This document shows, one piece after another, positions 33,778 to 44,966 of a stretch of DNA of 64,000 nucleotides. The notes under the pieces were generated by a model. The model was given only the letters and a program-made list of their open reading frames with translations, made no database searches and was not told the DNA's origin. The position numbers were made by a program, and so were the translations under genes. This stretch comes from Cryptomeria japonica (Eukaryota; Streptophyta; Pinopsida; Cupressales; Cupressaceae), in contig NC_081413.1 in the NCBI RefSeq assembly GCF_030272615.1, forward strand, positions 20,772,501 to 20,836,500, read 5' to 3'. The stretch's first letter is position 1, and every line of letters begins with the position of its first letter.

Positions 33778-34893
33778 TGATAAACTTACAAGGCACTGAG
33801 AGGGGGGGGGGTGAATTAGTGCAAGCAAAAATAACAACACAAATCTGATCAACACTTTAAATAACTTAAAGCTTAATAAGCATAAAAGAAATATCACCAC
33901 ATAAGCTAACACCCAATATATCATGCTCCACATAACACAATAATTTATACATGGAAACCCAAAAGGGAAAAGCCATGGTCGGAGTTAGTACCCACAAGAT
34001 TCACTATCTACATAATAGAAATCTTTGACCTGTTAAGGTCTTATAATGATCCCTAGTTAAGAGAAGACCCTATTAGGAGTCGCCCAATTAAGGGATTTAC
34101 ATCAGCCCCATTAAAAGATTTGCCCCATTAGGAGAAACCTTGCAAGATGATTTAGACTCAAGTTAATGAGCTACCCTATTAGGGGATTTAGAATTCCAAG
34201 CTAGTTAGGACCTACCCGGTTAAGGGATTTGACTGTTGCAATTGGTAGGAAAACAATACTTATATGATCTACATGGAGGACCTATGTGCTTGATAAGATC
34301 CACTTTAGTTTCACTCAATAAATCAACAACACATCAAAACAATCCTTCAGAATTCACCACTCAATCAAGTTCTCAATCTTCTCTACTAATCTCATCATTT
34401 ATCTCATGACTCATCACACTTTTTATAAACATCAACTTTGTTAGCTAATAACCTTGGAACTATTTCCTAGGTTCAATGAATCTAGACAAACTTACACTTC
34501 ACACTTTACTTATGTCGGCCACCGACATAATAGACCACAAATAAAACATAATCATTAGTGGTTTAACTGATTTAAGGCATTTTGTTTTGTCGGTTGATTA
34601 TCCTCCAAGATTGACTACTCTTCTTGTGAAAATCTCGCTCATCCTGTTGAATCTGCCAATGCGATGTTTAATATAGCTACAAGAACCACATCTCTTAACT
34701 CTTCATCAATCGCTCATACTAGTTTCTTGAATACAACTGTGTTCCTGTTTATCGGTTGAAGTCCTATTTGTCGGTTTCCTGATAAACTATCTCCTCTATT
34801 GGTTAAGCTTTACCAATTGGCCTAAAAGACTTAGATGGCTATCAAAACATAGTTGCCATCAATAATAACATAAAACAAGTCATCAAGCCAACC
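33778..34893 (-). repeat. 5' LTR of the nested element
   Basis: 1116 bp, aligned with the 3' LTR. It ends TTTATCA at 33778 next to the primer site. The outer end reads GGTTGGCTTGATGA, so the canonical TG has mutated to GG, but the following CCCAG duplication sets the edge. It contains a run of nine G at 33804-33812, against a shorter run in the other LTR. Confidence 0.88.
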
Positions 34894-35094
34894 CCCAGAA
34901 GCCATAATATAATTCATGGTGAATAATTCCTTCTGACATGACCCTGTTGTCTGAAGTGTACCATTGAGTCACCATATGGTATATCCATCATGTCCGATGT
35001 GGATATGACATCACCTCTAGCCCCCATTTTTGCCAAGTCACCACTAACCCATCCGACTTAGGTATATACCTCATCCCAACCGAGATCTTCATCC

Positions 35095-35600
35095 AATTTA
35101 TTAGGGAGGACATGTTCAAGACTTATCTTTCTGATCCTAAGTTCATCGAACACTTTTGATCCGTGATCCAACCTGACTCCTAAGTTTGATATATAGTCGG
35201 CAAAAGAATTACCTTCCTTGTAGTAGTGAGAAATCTTGAACTATATGAATCTGGGAAGAAGATTCCATACTTCTTTAAGAGTGTATTGCAAATCCCAACT
35301 CACCACTTGCTATGATATCAAAGATGATGTTATGATCTGTGAGTCAACTTCAATGTGAAGTCTTGAAATGCCCATGGATAGAGCCAATCTTGCACCTTCC
35401 ATCAATGTTCTAGCCTCTACAACATTGTTTGATCCATCTAGTATTCTTGGAAAGATCACTTTTAAAACCTGATCTACAGAGTCCCTTAAGACAACTCCAA
35501 TCCTTTAACTTCTCAGATTCCCTTTGGAAGCTGCATCAAAATTCAGTTTGATGAAGGGCACTACGGGCTTTTCCCATTTTGCTTGCCTACGAGCTTCATG
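35095..35600 (-). pseudogene. LINE-D RNase H
   Basis: The minus strand encodes KLNFDAASKGN (first Asp), NVVEARTLMEGARLA (Glu) and LHIEVDSQII (second Asp), followed by VVSWDLQYTLKEVWNLL and FKISHYYKEGNSFADY. All three acidic positions are kept, but stops occur (after NLRS and SLIS). C-terminal sequence continues to about 34899, where the LTR element cuts in. Confidence 0.75.
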
Positions 35601-35612
35601 TTTTGTTGTTTT

Positions 35613-36470
35613 TCAGACTAGTATGCCTTTGAAAGGTATCTTTATACCTTTCCACATATTTAAAATATTATTATCCGCTGATGAGAACAGAGATGATAAT
35701 GTTTTGGATCTTATAGTGTGGGCATTTATAGCTTCTACTATTGAAGTATCAATCTTCTCACATACCTTTTTGAGGATCATAGTCTCCTTTCTAAAGATCC
35801 TCTTATTTATTTCCCACCATATACCCCACAATACTATTGATGGCACAATTCTCCATACTTCTATAAAGAAAGATCTTTTATTCAACAATGGCCAACCCAT
35901 CAACAACTGTGATAGAGACTAAGGGAAAGGGCCTTTCCATCCTAACTTGTGACTAGCCCATCTCCAAATATTTTGAGAAAAGTCATAGTTAAGCAGTAAG
36001 TAATTTGCACATTCCATTTCCTTATCACATAAGACACATAAAAATATATCAGTTATGACAAGCCTCTTGAGTCTATCATTCGTGAGTATTCTAATCTACA
36101 ATGGTAACCACAAGAAAGCACCTTCCTTGGGTAAGACAACATCATGCTAGGAAAGCTTGAATTCACTCTTACCACTCGACTTCCTTCCATACATCAATGA
36201 GTAGCAGCCCTCTTTCACTGAATATGTACCACTTTTTCTTTTTGTCCATATTAGTTTATCCTCCTTCGGAGAGATGAAAATGGTTATGTGGTTAAGAACT
36301 CTTTCTAGCTGCACCTTATCTTCATTTGGTATGGGTATATCAGTAAGGTCCTTCCAAAATACTTTTTGAAGACCATCCCATGTTTGGACTGAAAAATAAT
36401 CACTGACCTTATGACCCCGCCTTTCTTCCAGAGTTTCTCTAGACCTAGGAATATTGTAGATCAAGCTTAT
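35613..36470 (-). pseudogene. LINE-D zf-RVT region and linker
   Basis: The frame at 36464-36147 (YSVKEGCYSLMYG end) runs into the zinc-binding part CVLCDKEMECANYLLLNYDF near 36040. The frame at 35906-35613 (VLWGIWWEINKRIF) leads to the RNase H. This is the standard plant LINE order. Confidence 0.7.
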
Positions 36471-36823
36471 AGGTGGGAGTCCATTCTAGGAATCGGACTA
36501 GAATAGGGCTTTATTATCAAAATGGACCACCCATGATAAGTGAGGTAAAATAAATTCTCTACTCTTCACCATAAAGTTCCACATTGTCTAACCCTTTGGT
36601 GGATTCCTTATTGTGAAAATCTTCTCCACGTCATCATTGTCTAGATATTTCACTCTCACAATCTTGGCCCACATATTTGTTGGTTTCTCATAAAATTTCC
36701 AAACTAGATATTTTCCCCCAAGCTAACATTCCTCCCATAAACATTATATATCCCCACTCCACCATCATTTTTTGCCTTATACATGTTGTCCTAGGAAATC
36801 AAAGCAATCCTTTTTTTATCTTC

Positions 36824-37773
36824 TTAGTTTCCTTTCCAAATGAATTCTCTCAACATTTTCTTCAAAGACTCGATAACACCTTTGGGGGCCAAAAAAATTG
36901 ACATAACATAGTTAGGGATCATGCTCAAGATTTTCTTCACCAACAAGATTCTTTCTACAAGTGATAGCCACCTGGCTTTCCACCCCTCAATTCTATCTTT
37001 GATTGATTGAAGGAGTTTTGTCCAAAAAATAGCTCTATTTTCACCTTGAACAAAAGGGATTCCCAAGTTTTTAAAGGTAGTGTTAGCCACCACAAAACCA
37101 AAGACCCTTTGAATAGGCAATTTTACTTCCTTTCTTACATTAAAAAAGAAAATCTTTGATTTGGAAGAATTCAATTTTTGACTTGAAACCTCACAACATT
37201 CATGTATAGTGTCCCTAATTATCTTGGCTTCCTTCACACACCCCTTCCCAAATATCAATGCATCATCAACAAATAAATTATGAGATATTGCAAGTTGGGA
37301 TTGATGAATAGTGATGCCCTCCCATAAACCTTCCTCTTTCCTATGTTGGATAAGTCTACTTAATCCTTCTGCTAAAATTATGAATAAGAAAGGGGATAAT
37401 GAGTATCCTTTTCTCACATGTTAAGAGGATGAGAAAAATCACAAGGTGATCCATTAACAAGGATGGAAAACTTGGCCCCTGTAATACAAGACATCGCCCA
37501 TTTAATCCATTTTCTATGAAAGCCCATTCTCTCCATTACCTATCTTAAAAATCCCCAACTAACCCTGTTGTAGGCCTTCATCATGTCTAATTTCAAAACT
37601 ATTGCAGAGGTATTTTCCAACTTAATAGAGTGTAGAATTTTGTGTGCCACCAGTGCTCCTTATGTTGTTTCTCTCCTCAGGACAAAACCCCCTATTGTTT
37701 GGATATAATAACTGGAATAACCTTAGCCAATCTTGTAGCTATTGCTTTTGTGAAAATCTTGTAAATACTATTA
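36824..37773 (-). pseudogene. LINE-D reverse transcriptase, C-terminal two thirds
   Basis: It resumes left of the TIR element with IYKIFTKAIATRLAKVIP, then LKLDMMKAYNRVSWGFL and, after a stop, a frame of 197 codons: GYSLSPFLFIILAEGLSRLI, NLFVDDALIFGKG (FVDD catalytic site near 37265) and FKNLGIPFVQGENRAIFW (thumb), ending LREFIWKGN. Damage is limited to a few stops. Confidence 0.8.
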
Positions 37774-38686
37774 GGGTGAACTCACAATACTGGTTCCCAC
37801 GTTTTGACCAATTTTGACACTTAGATGAACATTTTGAAAACAACCTTCACTTTTCAACACCTATAACTTTTAAACCGTTAAGAATTTGTAGATCATGTAA
37901 ACTAGTGATTTGTAACATCTTGTTTGTAGATTTTAAATATATTTTTTTCAAATATTTTTGAATAAAATTTTATTGATTTTTCCATCTCCCTCAAAAAGTA
38001 CTTTTTTATAGAAAACAACATTTTTTATGAGTGATTTTCATCCCGAAATGCATAACATTTATTCTATAAATGATTAAAGCTTAATTCTTTTGAATTTTGG
38101 TTTGTAACATCAATACCCAGGGCATGCAACTAGTTTGATAGTGATATGTTAAATATTTTTTATTTTTTTAAGTTTTGAAGTCCGACTAATTATAATTTAG
38201 CTATAGGTGTAAGTTTGAACACATAACTACGTTTGAACACATAACTTGTTCTATATATACCAAAATTTAATTTAATTTAATTTTGTTAGAAAGAAGACAT
38301 CAATATCTAGTGCATAAAATAAAAAAAATTGAGTGAAATTAAATATATTAAAATTATACTATTTGGAAAGCTTATAATAAGGACTCAATAATTAAAAAAA
38401 TAAAACTTCTTAATGAATTCATTTGACCCCCCAAAAGCTACTGTAAAATTGGTTTTTTATTAGCATTTGATAGATGCAAAGGAGACTCCATTGCAAGTAT
38501 GATTTAGAAGTAGAGAGGTTCTATCTAAGAAATTTTGATCTAAGAGCCTTTCATCTTAAGTCTCTTCAATTAATTACTTCATTGGGACCTCTTAAAGCTT
38601 AAATCATTATATTTTCTTTAAAATGTATGATTTCACCAAAAATCAGGATGTACCAAAAAGTGGGAACCAGGATTGTGAGTTCACCC
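37774..38686. mobile_element. TIR DNA element (913 bp, MITE-like) inside the LINE-D RT
   Basis: The left end GGGTGAACTCACAAT-A-CTGGTTCCCAC-G-TTTTG is matched by the inverted right end with only two differences over about 33 bp. ATTA flanks both ends (37770-37773 and 38687-38690). Removing the element and one ATTA restores the RT frame across the conserved motif: the right side ends ISLCN, the left side resumes IYKIF. There is no open frame over 60 codons inside, so it is non-autonomous. If the right end includes one extra A, the duplication would be TTA, typical of PIF/Harbinger; a 4-bp duplication would be less usual. Confidence 0.9.
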
Positions 38687-38690
38687 ATTA

Positions 38691-39200
38691 CACAATGAGA
38701 TTAGATGGAAATCTACAAATGAATTTGGTTGAGGGCACTTCGATATCAAAGGTGATGAAACTAGTTTTAAAATGTTTCAACATAGAACTATGACTTCTAG
38801 ATTCTTCCACAACCCTCCAAATATCTATTCCCATAAAATCCAAGCACTTGTGAAAGAGAAAGGGGTTAAGCCATCTGAGCCTAGTGCCTTGTCTAATACC
38901 ATTGCAAACATTGTCTTCTTGATTTCTTCTAATGACCCTTTTCATTAATCTCAAATTATCTTGTTCAGATACTAGCTTCGAAATGTAGTCTAAAACCTTT
39001 GAATTATCCACATCGATCTCAGGCGAAGAATTTAATAGGTCTGCAAATAACCTAACTGGTTCCTTTTGAGTGAGGGCCTCCTCTTCAATAATAGTTCAAT
39101 TATCTTAAGACCAAACACTCCAAGGAAATAATTTTCTCCATTAATGCTTAATAGGGGAGCACAAATGATAATCTTGATGATATTAAATCTATTATTTTTC
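38691..39200 (-). pseudogene. LINE-D RT N-terminal part and linker
   Basis: Minus-strand frames give the linker IEEEALTQKEPVRLFADLL, then NSSPEIDVDNSKVLDYISK, then GLTPFLFHKCLDFMGIDIW (the GxDGFxxxFFxxxW motif of plant LINEs) and finally HLISLCN, where the TIR element interrupts. The element stops near 39200, where a plus-strand LINE begins head to head. Confidence 0.7.
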
Positions 39201-39930
39201 AACATTATCAACAATTGTTTATTGAAATAGGTGAAAGAGATGAACTTCAGGAGATGAATGAAGACTCAATTGGTAATCGTATCCCTACTAAGATTGATCT
39301 AGAGTAGTAACTTACTTGAACTGTTTGCTCACTCTTGAAGAATTTGATGTTTCTCTTAAGGTATGACTAATTCAAAAAGTACTAATATTGATGGCCTTTT
39401 AGTAGAATTCTTAAAAATACTATGGTAATTTATTAGGGAGAACTTGAATGAGGTCTATAAAGAAGCCTTAGCTAAGGGCTCCTTAGGTCCTACCTTAAAT
39501 CAAGGGTTGATAAAATGGATTCCTAAAGGAAGAAATGAGAGAAATATTTTAGAGTGGAGACTGATTACTCTCCTTAATACATCCTAAAAGATTATTGTCA
39601 AAGCCGTTGCTAACAAAATTAAGTACACAGTGCAAGAAATTGTAAGGCCTGAGAAAACTACTTGTCTATAATAGGGAGATTCATTTTAGACAACTTAGTG
39701 CTTGCTTGGGAAACATTTAAATGGTCTCAACAAATAGAACATAACTGCCTCCTTATCAAACTAGATTTTGATAAATCTTATGATAGGATTAGATGGTGCA
39801 ATTCATATTAAAAATTCTTAAATTGCTAGGATTTTGTCCTAGGCTCATTTTACATGTAAAACTCTTGTTTTTTGATGCTATAGATTTCCTTGCAATTAAT
39901 GAGACACTCAATTATAATTCCTTGAGCCTA
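39190..39930 (+). pseudogene. LINE-E reverse transcriptase fragment
   Basis: Plus-strand frames contain KSTNIDGLLVEFLK, LNQGLIKWIPKGRNE, EWRLITLLNTS-KIIVKAVAN and LIKLDFDKSYDRIRW. These are N-terminal RT blocks of a LINE in the opposite orientation to LINE-D. It is cut at both ends; the right end merges into an LTR fragment at about 39.92 kb. Confidence 0.65.
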
Positions 39931-40158
39931 AAACATCATAATTAATTATTTATATTGTGAGTATGATTCTCAATGTGGTTTTTCCCAGTTCAGGGTTTTC
40001 AATGTAAATCTAGTGTTCATGTGTTTATTGTGCATTGTGATTTTATGTTTCATAATTGTAGTAATAAGTTAATTTTTGTTTGAAGTTTAAAAGGTTGAAA
40101 ATAAAATATTTTGAGGTCCAAACTAATTCACGCACCATCCTCTCATTCGTATGGTATT
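39922..40158 (+). repeat. LTR fragment related to the solo LTR at 8.6-10.1 kb
   Basis: CCTTGAGCCTAAA, then ATATTGTGAGTATGATTCTCA and GTAAATCTAGTGTTCATGTG, run in parallel with 9899-10125 of the solo LTR (ATATTGTGAGTGTGATTCTCA, ATAAATCTGGTGTTCATGTG). Only the last 240 bp are present. Its right end abuts the Copia-4 protease site, so it was probably inserted there and later lost its left part. Confidence 0.65.
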
Positions 40159-40159
40159 G

Positions 40160-41030
40160 AATAGAGAGGTCATGTGAAAAGATGCACCCAAATCTATTCA
40201 CCACACATCTTTAGATGCATGTGTTACCAAGGCTATGGAAAATACTTCACCATCATCCTGAGAGGATTTATTTTAATCTAAATCAAAGGAATCCTTCTAA
40301 TTATTTTCCTCCTTGCATTCTTTATGCAAATGATTAATATTTTTGCAGTTCCAACATTTACCTTAGACTTTTTAGGAGACTTAAATATCCCCAGGGACTT
40401 GTATTTTGACTTCTTGTCCTTCTTCTTTCCTCTCTCTTTCAGTATACCACAAACAAGAAGGCCCTCCTTACCCTAGTTAGGAGACTATATCTTTATCTAT
40501 TTAGAAGGAAATGATGCAACCACATGATCCATATTGAGGGTGGTAGTGGTACTCCCAATGGTAGTTGCAAGGTGACTCCATGAGTGTAATAATAAAAATA
40601 GAAAACTTATGAAATGAGCCTCATCCTCCATATTTCCACCAATAAAATGCAACTGAACAACAAGAATATTAAATGCATTTAGATTATTAGTCACATACCA
40701 TCTTTCTTCTATCTTTAGAGAATGCAACTTCTTCCTCAAGAACAATGTGGATTTAGCTTGATATATTTCTCCAAGTTTTTCTTTAAGTATATCACAATTT
40801 TATCTTCCTTGATGTTAAATAGAATATCGTCTACCAAACATAATCTAATAAAACCCTTGGAATTATGAGTCATGATATCCCAATCATATTGAATCATGTT
40901 GGTAGGCTTATAGTCAGATATTAAAACTAAAATATCTTGATCTTTAAGCATATACTCCATTGTAAACCTCCACAACTCAAAATTACTACCATTAAACTTC
41001 TACATCTCAAACCTACCAAATGTGTTATCC
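40160..41030 (-). pseudogene. Copia-4 gag and protease start (broken)
   Basis: The minus strand reads FNGSNFELWRFTMEYMLKDQ (gag N terminus, DUF4219-like), a UBN2-like middle, a zinc knuckle GKCWNCKNINHLHKECKE (about 40345-40290, His retained, Gly replaced) and HASKDVW followed by FT-LY at the protease site. There the LTR fragment cuts the element at 40158. Frames 40975-40736 and 40745-40497 are separated by a shift. It belongs to the same family as Copia-2. Confidence 0.7.
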
Positions 41031-41980
41031 ATCTTCTCTTAATAACAAAAGTATGCAAATTATTATGAAAAACCTCATGCTCAAATAGAGATCAGTACAA
41101 AAAACCCTCTACCCATCAATGGGACAAAAATTAGCTAAGCTCTAGTACAAATGGAAAAGAAGAAAACCATATGGAAACACTTCCTACAACAATCAAAGGA
41201 GAGGATATAATGAAAAAATTTCTCACTATCTGTTTTTAGTCACATAAAAAATATTTTTTTACTCAAAATTAACATGCAATAAAGAAATTATATACCATAA
41301 AACTAGATAAATATGGGCAAAACCTTTTGGGAGAAAAAACCTACTCCAAAAGTATAACCCTTTTGCATTTCAAGTAAAATAAATAATGTACAATAGAATT
41401 CTCAATAACTTGGATTTCAGATCAATTTCCATAGCATCAAAGTACCTATATAAAACCTTCACATATGAACTATGAAAAACATAACCATTTTATATACTTT
41501 ACATTACATATAGGAGCGAGTCCAAGATAGATTGCAATGTCCATGTGGCATGAATATAATGGTTGTAAGAATATCCTTGACATGTACACAACCACCTTGC
41601 ATGAAAAGAATCATTATGAGTTGTGAGAGAATGAACTATTTCCAACACCCTCCTTGCATGTACAAGATACCCTCAACATGCTAAGCACTTTCATACATGA
41701 AAAACGCTTGCATGGATCATAATATTCTATCATAAAATGTCATAAAATTGACAAATACGTGCAATATAGTTACATAGTGTGGTCCACCATGTGGGACACC
41801 TATATCCTCATATAATGTTTGCATGGAATAAAAATTACTCCAAGTAGGATGCGACCTCATCATTAGCTCTTTCTAAATTACAAGATATTAGTAGGAAATC
41901 AACAAATACAAAATAAATAATAATCAATAACATCAATGTTAGAACTCACAAATGTTGAGACACCTTAATCCCAAGAAACA
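41031..41980 (-). repeat. Copia-4 5' LTR and leader
   Basis: Minus strand from 41980: TGTTTCTTGGGATTAAGG, then TGTCTCAAC, matching the LTR start of Copia-2 at 51052. Near 41340 the minus strand reads GTAGGTTTTTTCTCCCAAAA, typical of the 3' part of Copia LTRs. The exact LTR/leader border is not clear, and I find no iMet primer site. Confidence 0.55.
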
Positions 41981-42194
41981 AATCATTCCTGGATAAAGAG
42001 TTTAAGTAGCACATTCCTATGGAATAACTCAAATGATATAAGGTGAAAGAGAAAGAGAAATTGGTTTGTAGGTTAGGGTAGTCCCAACAAATCTGGAATT
42101 AATATTTTGATAGGCAAGTTGTAAAATTATGTTTTGATATAAGTGAAGCTAATTAATCATAGATTATACTTAAGCAATGTAGATTATCATAGTC

Positions 42195-42950
42195 TAATTA
42201 TTTTTATAGATATGAATAACTATATTCTTATCATGGGAGAGCATAAAGCATCAATTCAAGAAGTTAAAACATAGTTAGCTAGTAGATTTGATATGGAAGA
42301 CTTAGAAGTTGCTAGATGTATTCTTAGAAAGGGAATGAGGAAGGTTCCTTATGAAATTGTGGTGGATAATTTTATGTATGCAAAGGTATGCAAGAGACCA
42401 AACATTAAAAATTAGTGTGAGTTCTATATAAGTTCATGGTATAGCTAGGTAAAGAATGTTGGACACATGTTAAAGGGAGCACATGCACTTGAAGAAAACT
42501 CTAGACAATTTTGAGATTTATCATGGTACTAATGATATGGGCATGATGTTGAGGATATAAAGGCTTTTTTGATTTAGACTAGGTTCCAGAGCCCTTGAGA
42601 AGAAAGGGTCTAGAAGTTGATATGTGTTTATTCTCTTTATAGTAGTAAGCTGGATGAGCAAGAGGTAGCAAAGATTTTCCCTACCAAGTTCTAAAGTAGA
42701 ATATATGCCTACAATATATTCTTATTAGGATGTTATATTATTGAAGAGGTTTAGAAATAATATAAGTTAAAGAGTCAAATAGTCTTGAAATATGATTCAT
42801 AGAGTACAATTTGTTTGGCTAGGAATCCTACTTACCATGTTAAATGAAAATACTATTATGTGAAATATTATTTTGTGAGGGAGATGGCTGATAAGATGAA
42901 TGTCCATACAGACAAAATTGGCACTCAAATTACAAACAAATGAGTGTTTT
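42195..42950 (+). pseudogene. Copia-5 RT-RNase H fragment
   Basis: Plus-strand frames give YILIMGEHKASIQEVKT and FDMEDLEVARCILRKG (end of RT), VPYEIVVDNFMYAKVCKRPN (counterpart of the YAM-TRPDI block), and near 42800 STICLARNPTYHVK and YYFVREMADK (C-terminal RNase H). Numerous stops. It ends where the Copia-2 gag begins, so it is the tail of another Copia element in the same orientation. Confidence 0.65.
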
Positions 42951-43059
42951 TTTCCCTTTGAGGCCAATCTCGTGGCTCTTCAATCTGGTACACGGCACTA
43001 ATGAGAAGAATCATAAGTCAATTGATAGTAAAGGTATTCTGTTCAAGAAAATTATAATG

Positions 43060-43640
43060 TCATTTCCTCTTACAAGACGTCTTGACTCTTCTCACACACT
43101 CCAACTCTTCACATTTTAATTAGAAATTCTAGATGGAATAATCATCCAATCGAAGGCCTTGGTTGCTCATGGTAGAACAATGGAGAAAGGCAAGAAAAAA
43201 GAGAAGAAGAGTAAATCAAATTCTTCAAGGAGATCTAAGTCTCCTGGTAAAAGGTCCAAGGTGAAATATTGGAGTGGCGACAAATCCAATCATTTTTGGA
43301 AAGATTGTAAAAAGGAGAAAAAGAAAAACAAGAAAGCCTCTAATTCTAATTCCAATAAATCCTCTCAAGATGATGTGGATTATTTTTTTTCTTCTTTGGC
43401 AACCCATGCATCAAAATATGTATGGTTGATTCACTTTGGTGTTGCTTTCAACATGACCTCTCACAGCACTTGGTTCTCAAAGTACGAAGAATATAAGTGT
43501 GGGAAGGTGTATTTGGGTGATGATTCTCACCTAAAGGTTGTTGGCTCTAGAACAATCAATATTTGATTCCCTGATGGTAGAGTGAAGGGGATTGATGGTG
43601 TTTTGCTTACTTTCTATTAGCAAGTTGAGTGATTTTGGAG
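43060..43640 (+). pseudogene. Copia-2 gag C terminus and protease
   Basis: The open frame at 43159-43566 holds the Lys/Ser-rich gag end (KGKKKEKKSKSNSSRRSKS), a knuckle reading KYWSGDKSNHFWKDCKKEK in which both Cys of the first CxxC are lost, the linker NSNSNKSSQDDVDYF and the protease site WLIHFGVAFNMTSH (Asp-Ser-Gly changed to His-Phe-Gly). It ends SRTINI with a stop in the protease. It cannot process a polyprotein. Confidence 0.75.
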
Positions 43641-43839
43641 TGCAGGTTGTTTTCTCACAAGGTGGATGCAATATGACCAAAGGTTCTATGGTTCTTTCTA
43701 AGGGTGTTTAGATTAGCACTCTGTATAAGATGGATGCATGAATGGTTTAGTGCAATAGCACTTCTATGAAGTCCAAGAAAAGGGCTTTGGATTCTTCATC
43801 CTCACTGTCAGATCAAGGAAAAAAAAAGATTGTTGTTTC

Positions 43840-44790
43840 AATATTAGATGGTCATGTTTTTTGGGTACCTAAGGGTGTTAATATTTTGAAGATGAATCTC
43901 CCAGGTAAGAAGAAAATGTTTTGGCACCAAAGACTTGGCCACATAGGTGAAAAGGGCTTACGAGCCTTGAAAAATAAGAGCCTTTTCTAAGGCCTTTATG
44001 ATTGTAATATTGAGTTCAACTTTTGCAAAAATTGTGTTTATAGAAAGAACAATTCATTTTCTTTTATTCTAGTTCTCATAAGTATTTTGGAGTTTTGGAC
44101 TGTGTTCATTCAGATGTGTTTGGTTGAGTTAATGTGCCTTCATTAAATAGATCTATGTACTTTTTTTCTTTCATAGATGAATATTCTAGACCCCAAACAT
44201 TTGTTTATTCCCTCATAAGTACATCTGAAGTATTCAATTGGTTTAAGGAATTTAAGTCCTTAGTTGAAAATTGGCCTGGTAGGAAAATTCAAATTAAGTC
44301 CTTGGTTGAAAATTAGACTACATGCTATCAAATAAATAGATCTCCTACTTCAACGTTTGTTGAAAAGACCCTTATGGAGGCAAGGTTTGGTAAAAATCCA
44401 TGGATGAGACATCTTAGAGTCTTTGGTTGTGAGGCATATGCTGATGTGCCTAGTGAAAAGAGATCTAAATTGGAGAATAAGGTGGTGAAATGTATCTTCA
44501 TCAGCTATGGTTTCGGTGTGAAGAGGTAGAAGCTTTGGGATCCAGTTGTAGAGAAGATTCTCTATAGCAGAAGTGTTATCTTCCATGAGTTGAAACCTTC
44601 CACAATAGATATGCAGCCAGAGAAGGAGGAGAAATACAAGGAATTAGTTCAGATTCCACCCACTTCTGAGAGAGTTGAACTACGTACTCTTGAAGGACAT
44701 GATAATGAGGAGAGTTCTACTAGCTCAAAGACTTCGAAAGAGGAACAAGATCCTCGACCTCAGCCTTTGAAGATGTCTACACAATGATAG
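43840..44790 (+). pseudogene. Copia-2 integrase, core deleted in part
   Basis: Order: WHQRLGHIGEKGLRALKNKS (GAG-pre-integrase zinc domain, HHCC start), DCVHSDVFG (first catalytic Asp), FSFIDEYSRPQTFVY (second Asp region), WFKEFKSLVENWPGRKI, then a jump to MRHLRVFGCEAYADVP, KLENKVVKCIFISYG and VEKILYSRSVIFHE. The DDE Glu region is missing between about 44290 and 44330. The acidic C-terminal spacer EESSTSSKTSKEEQDPRPQP follows. Confidence 0.75.
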
Positions 44791-44966
44791 GTGACAACTT
44801 GACAGATATGGCTATTCACCAAAAAGGTTTGGATATTCTATGTTGGATTCCAATTGTATTTTTGCTTTGATTGCTAACACTAATGAGCCTAGGACTATTA
44901 AAAAGGCAACATCTATGTGTAATGCAGATTCCTAGATGGAAGCCATGAATGAAGAGATGGTTGCAT

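Larger units (their letters stand above)
27208..34898 (-). mobile_element. Complete non-autonomous LTR retrotransposon (7681 bp) with CCCAG duplications
   Basis: Two LTRs in the same orientation (27213-28377 and 33778-34893) flank an internal region with primer site, gag-like ORF, a long ORF of unknown function and a polypurine tract. CCCAG sits just outside each end (27208-27212 and 34894-34898). No protease, integrase, RT or RNase H motif is visible inside, so it would depend on another element's enzymes. The primer site and the CCHC arrangement suggest a Copia-type relative. The two LTRs differ at many positions and by small indels, so the insertion is not recent. Confidence 0.88.
26443..39200 (-). 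mobile_element. LINE-D, minus-strand LINE split by two nested insertions
   Basis: On the minus strand the order is pre-RT linker (about 39140), RT N part (to 38691), RT C part (37773 to 36824), zf-RVT (36470 to 35900), RNase H (35600 to 35095), then the tail, which continues at 27207 and ends in a hairpin and poly(A) at 26443. A 7681-bp LTR element (27213-34893) and a 913-bp TIR element (37774-38686) were inserted into it. Without them the LINE is about 4.1 kb, 5'-truncated near 39200 with no endonuclease. It differs from the LINE-A/B family in sequence. Confidence 0.85.
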
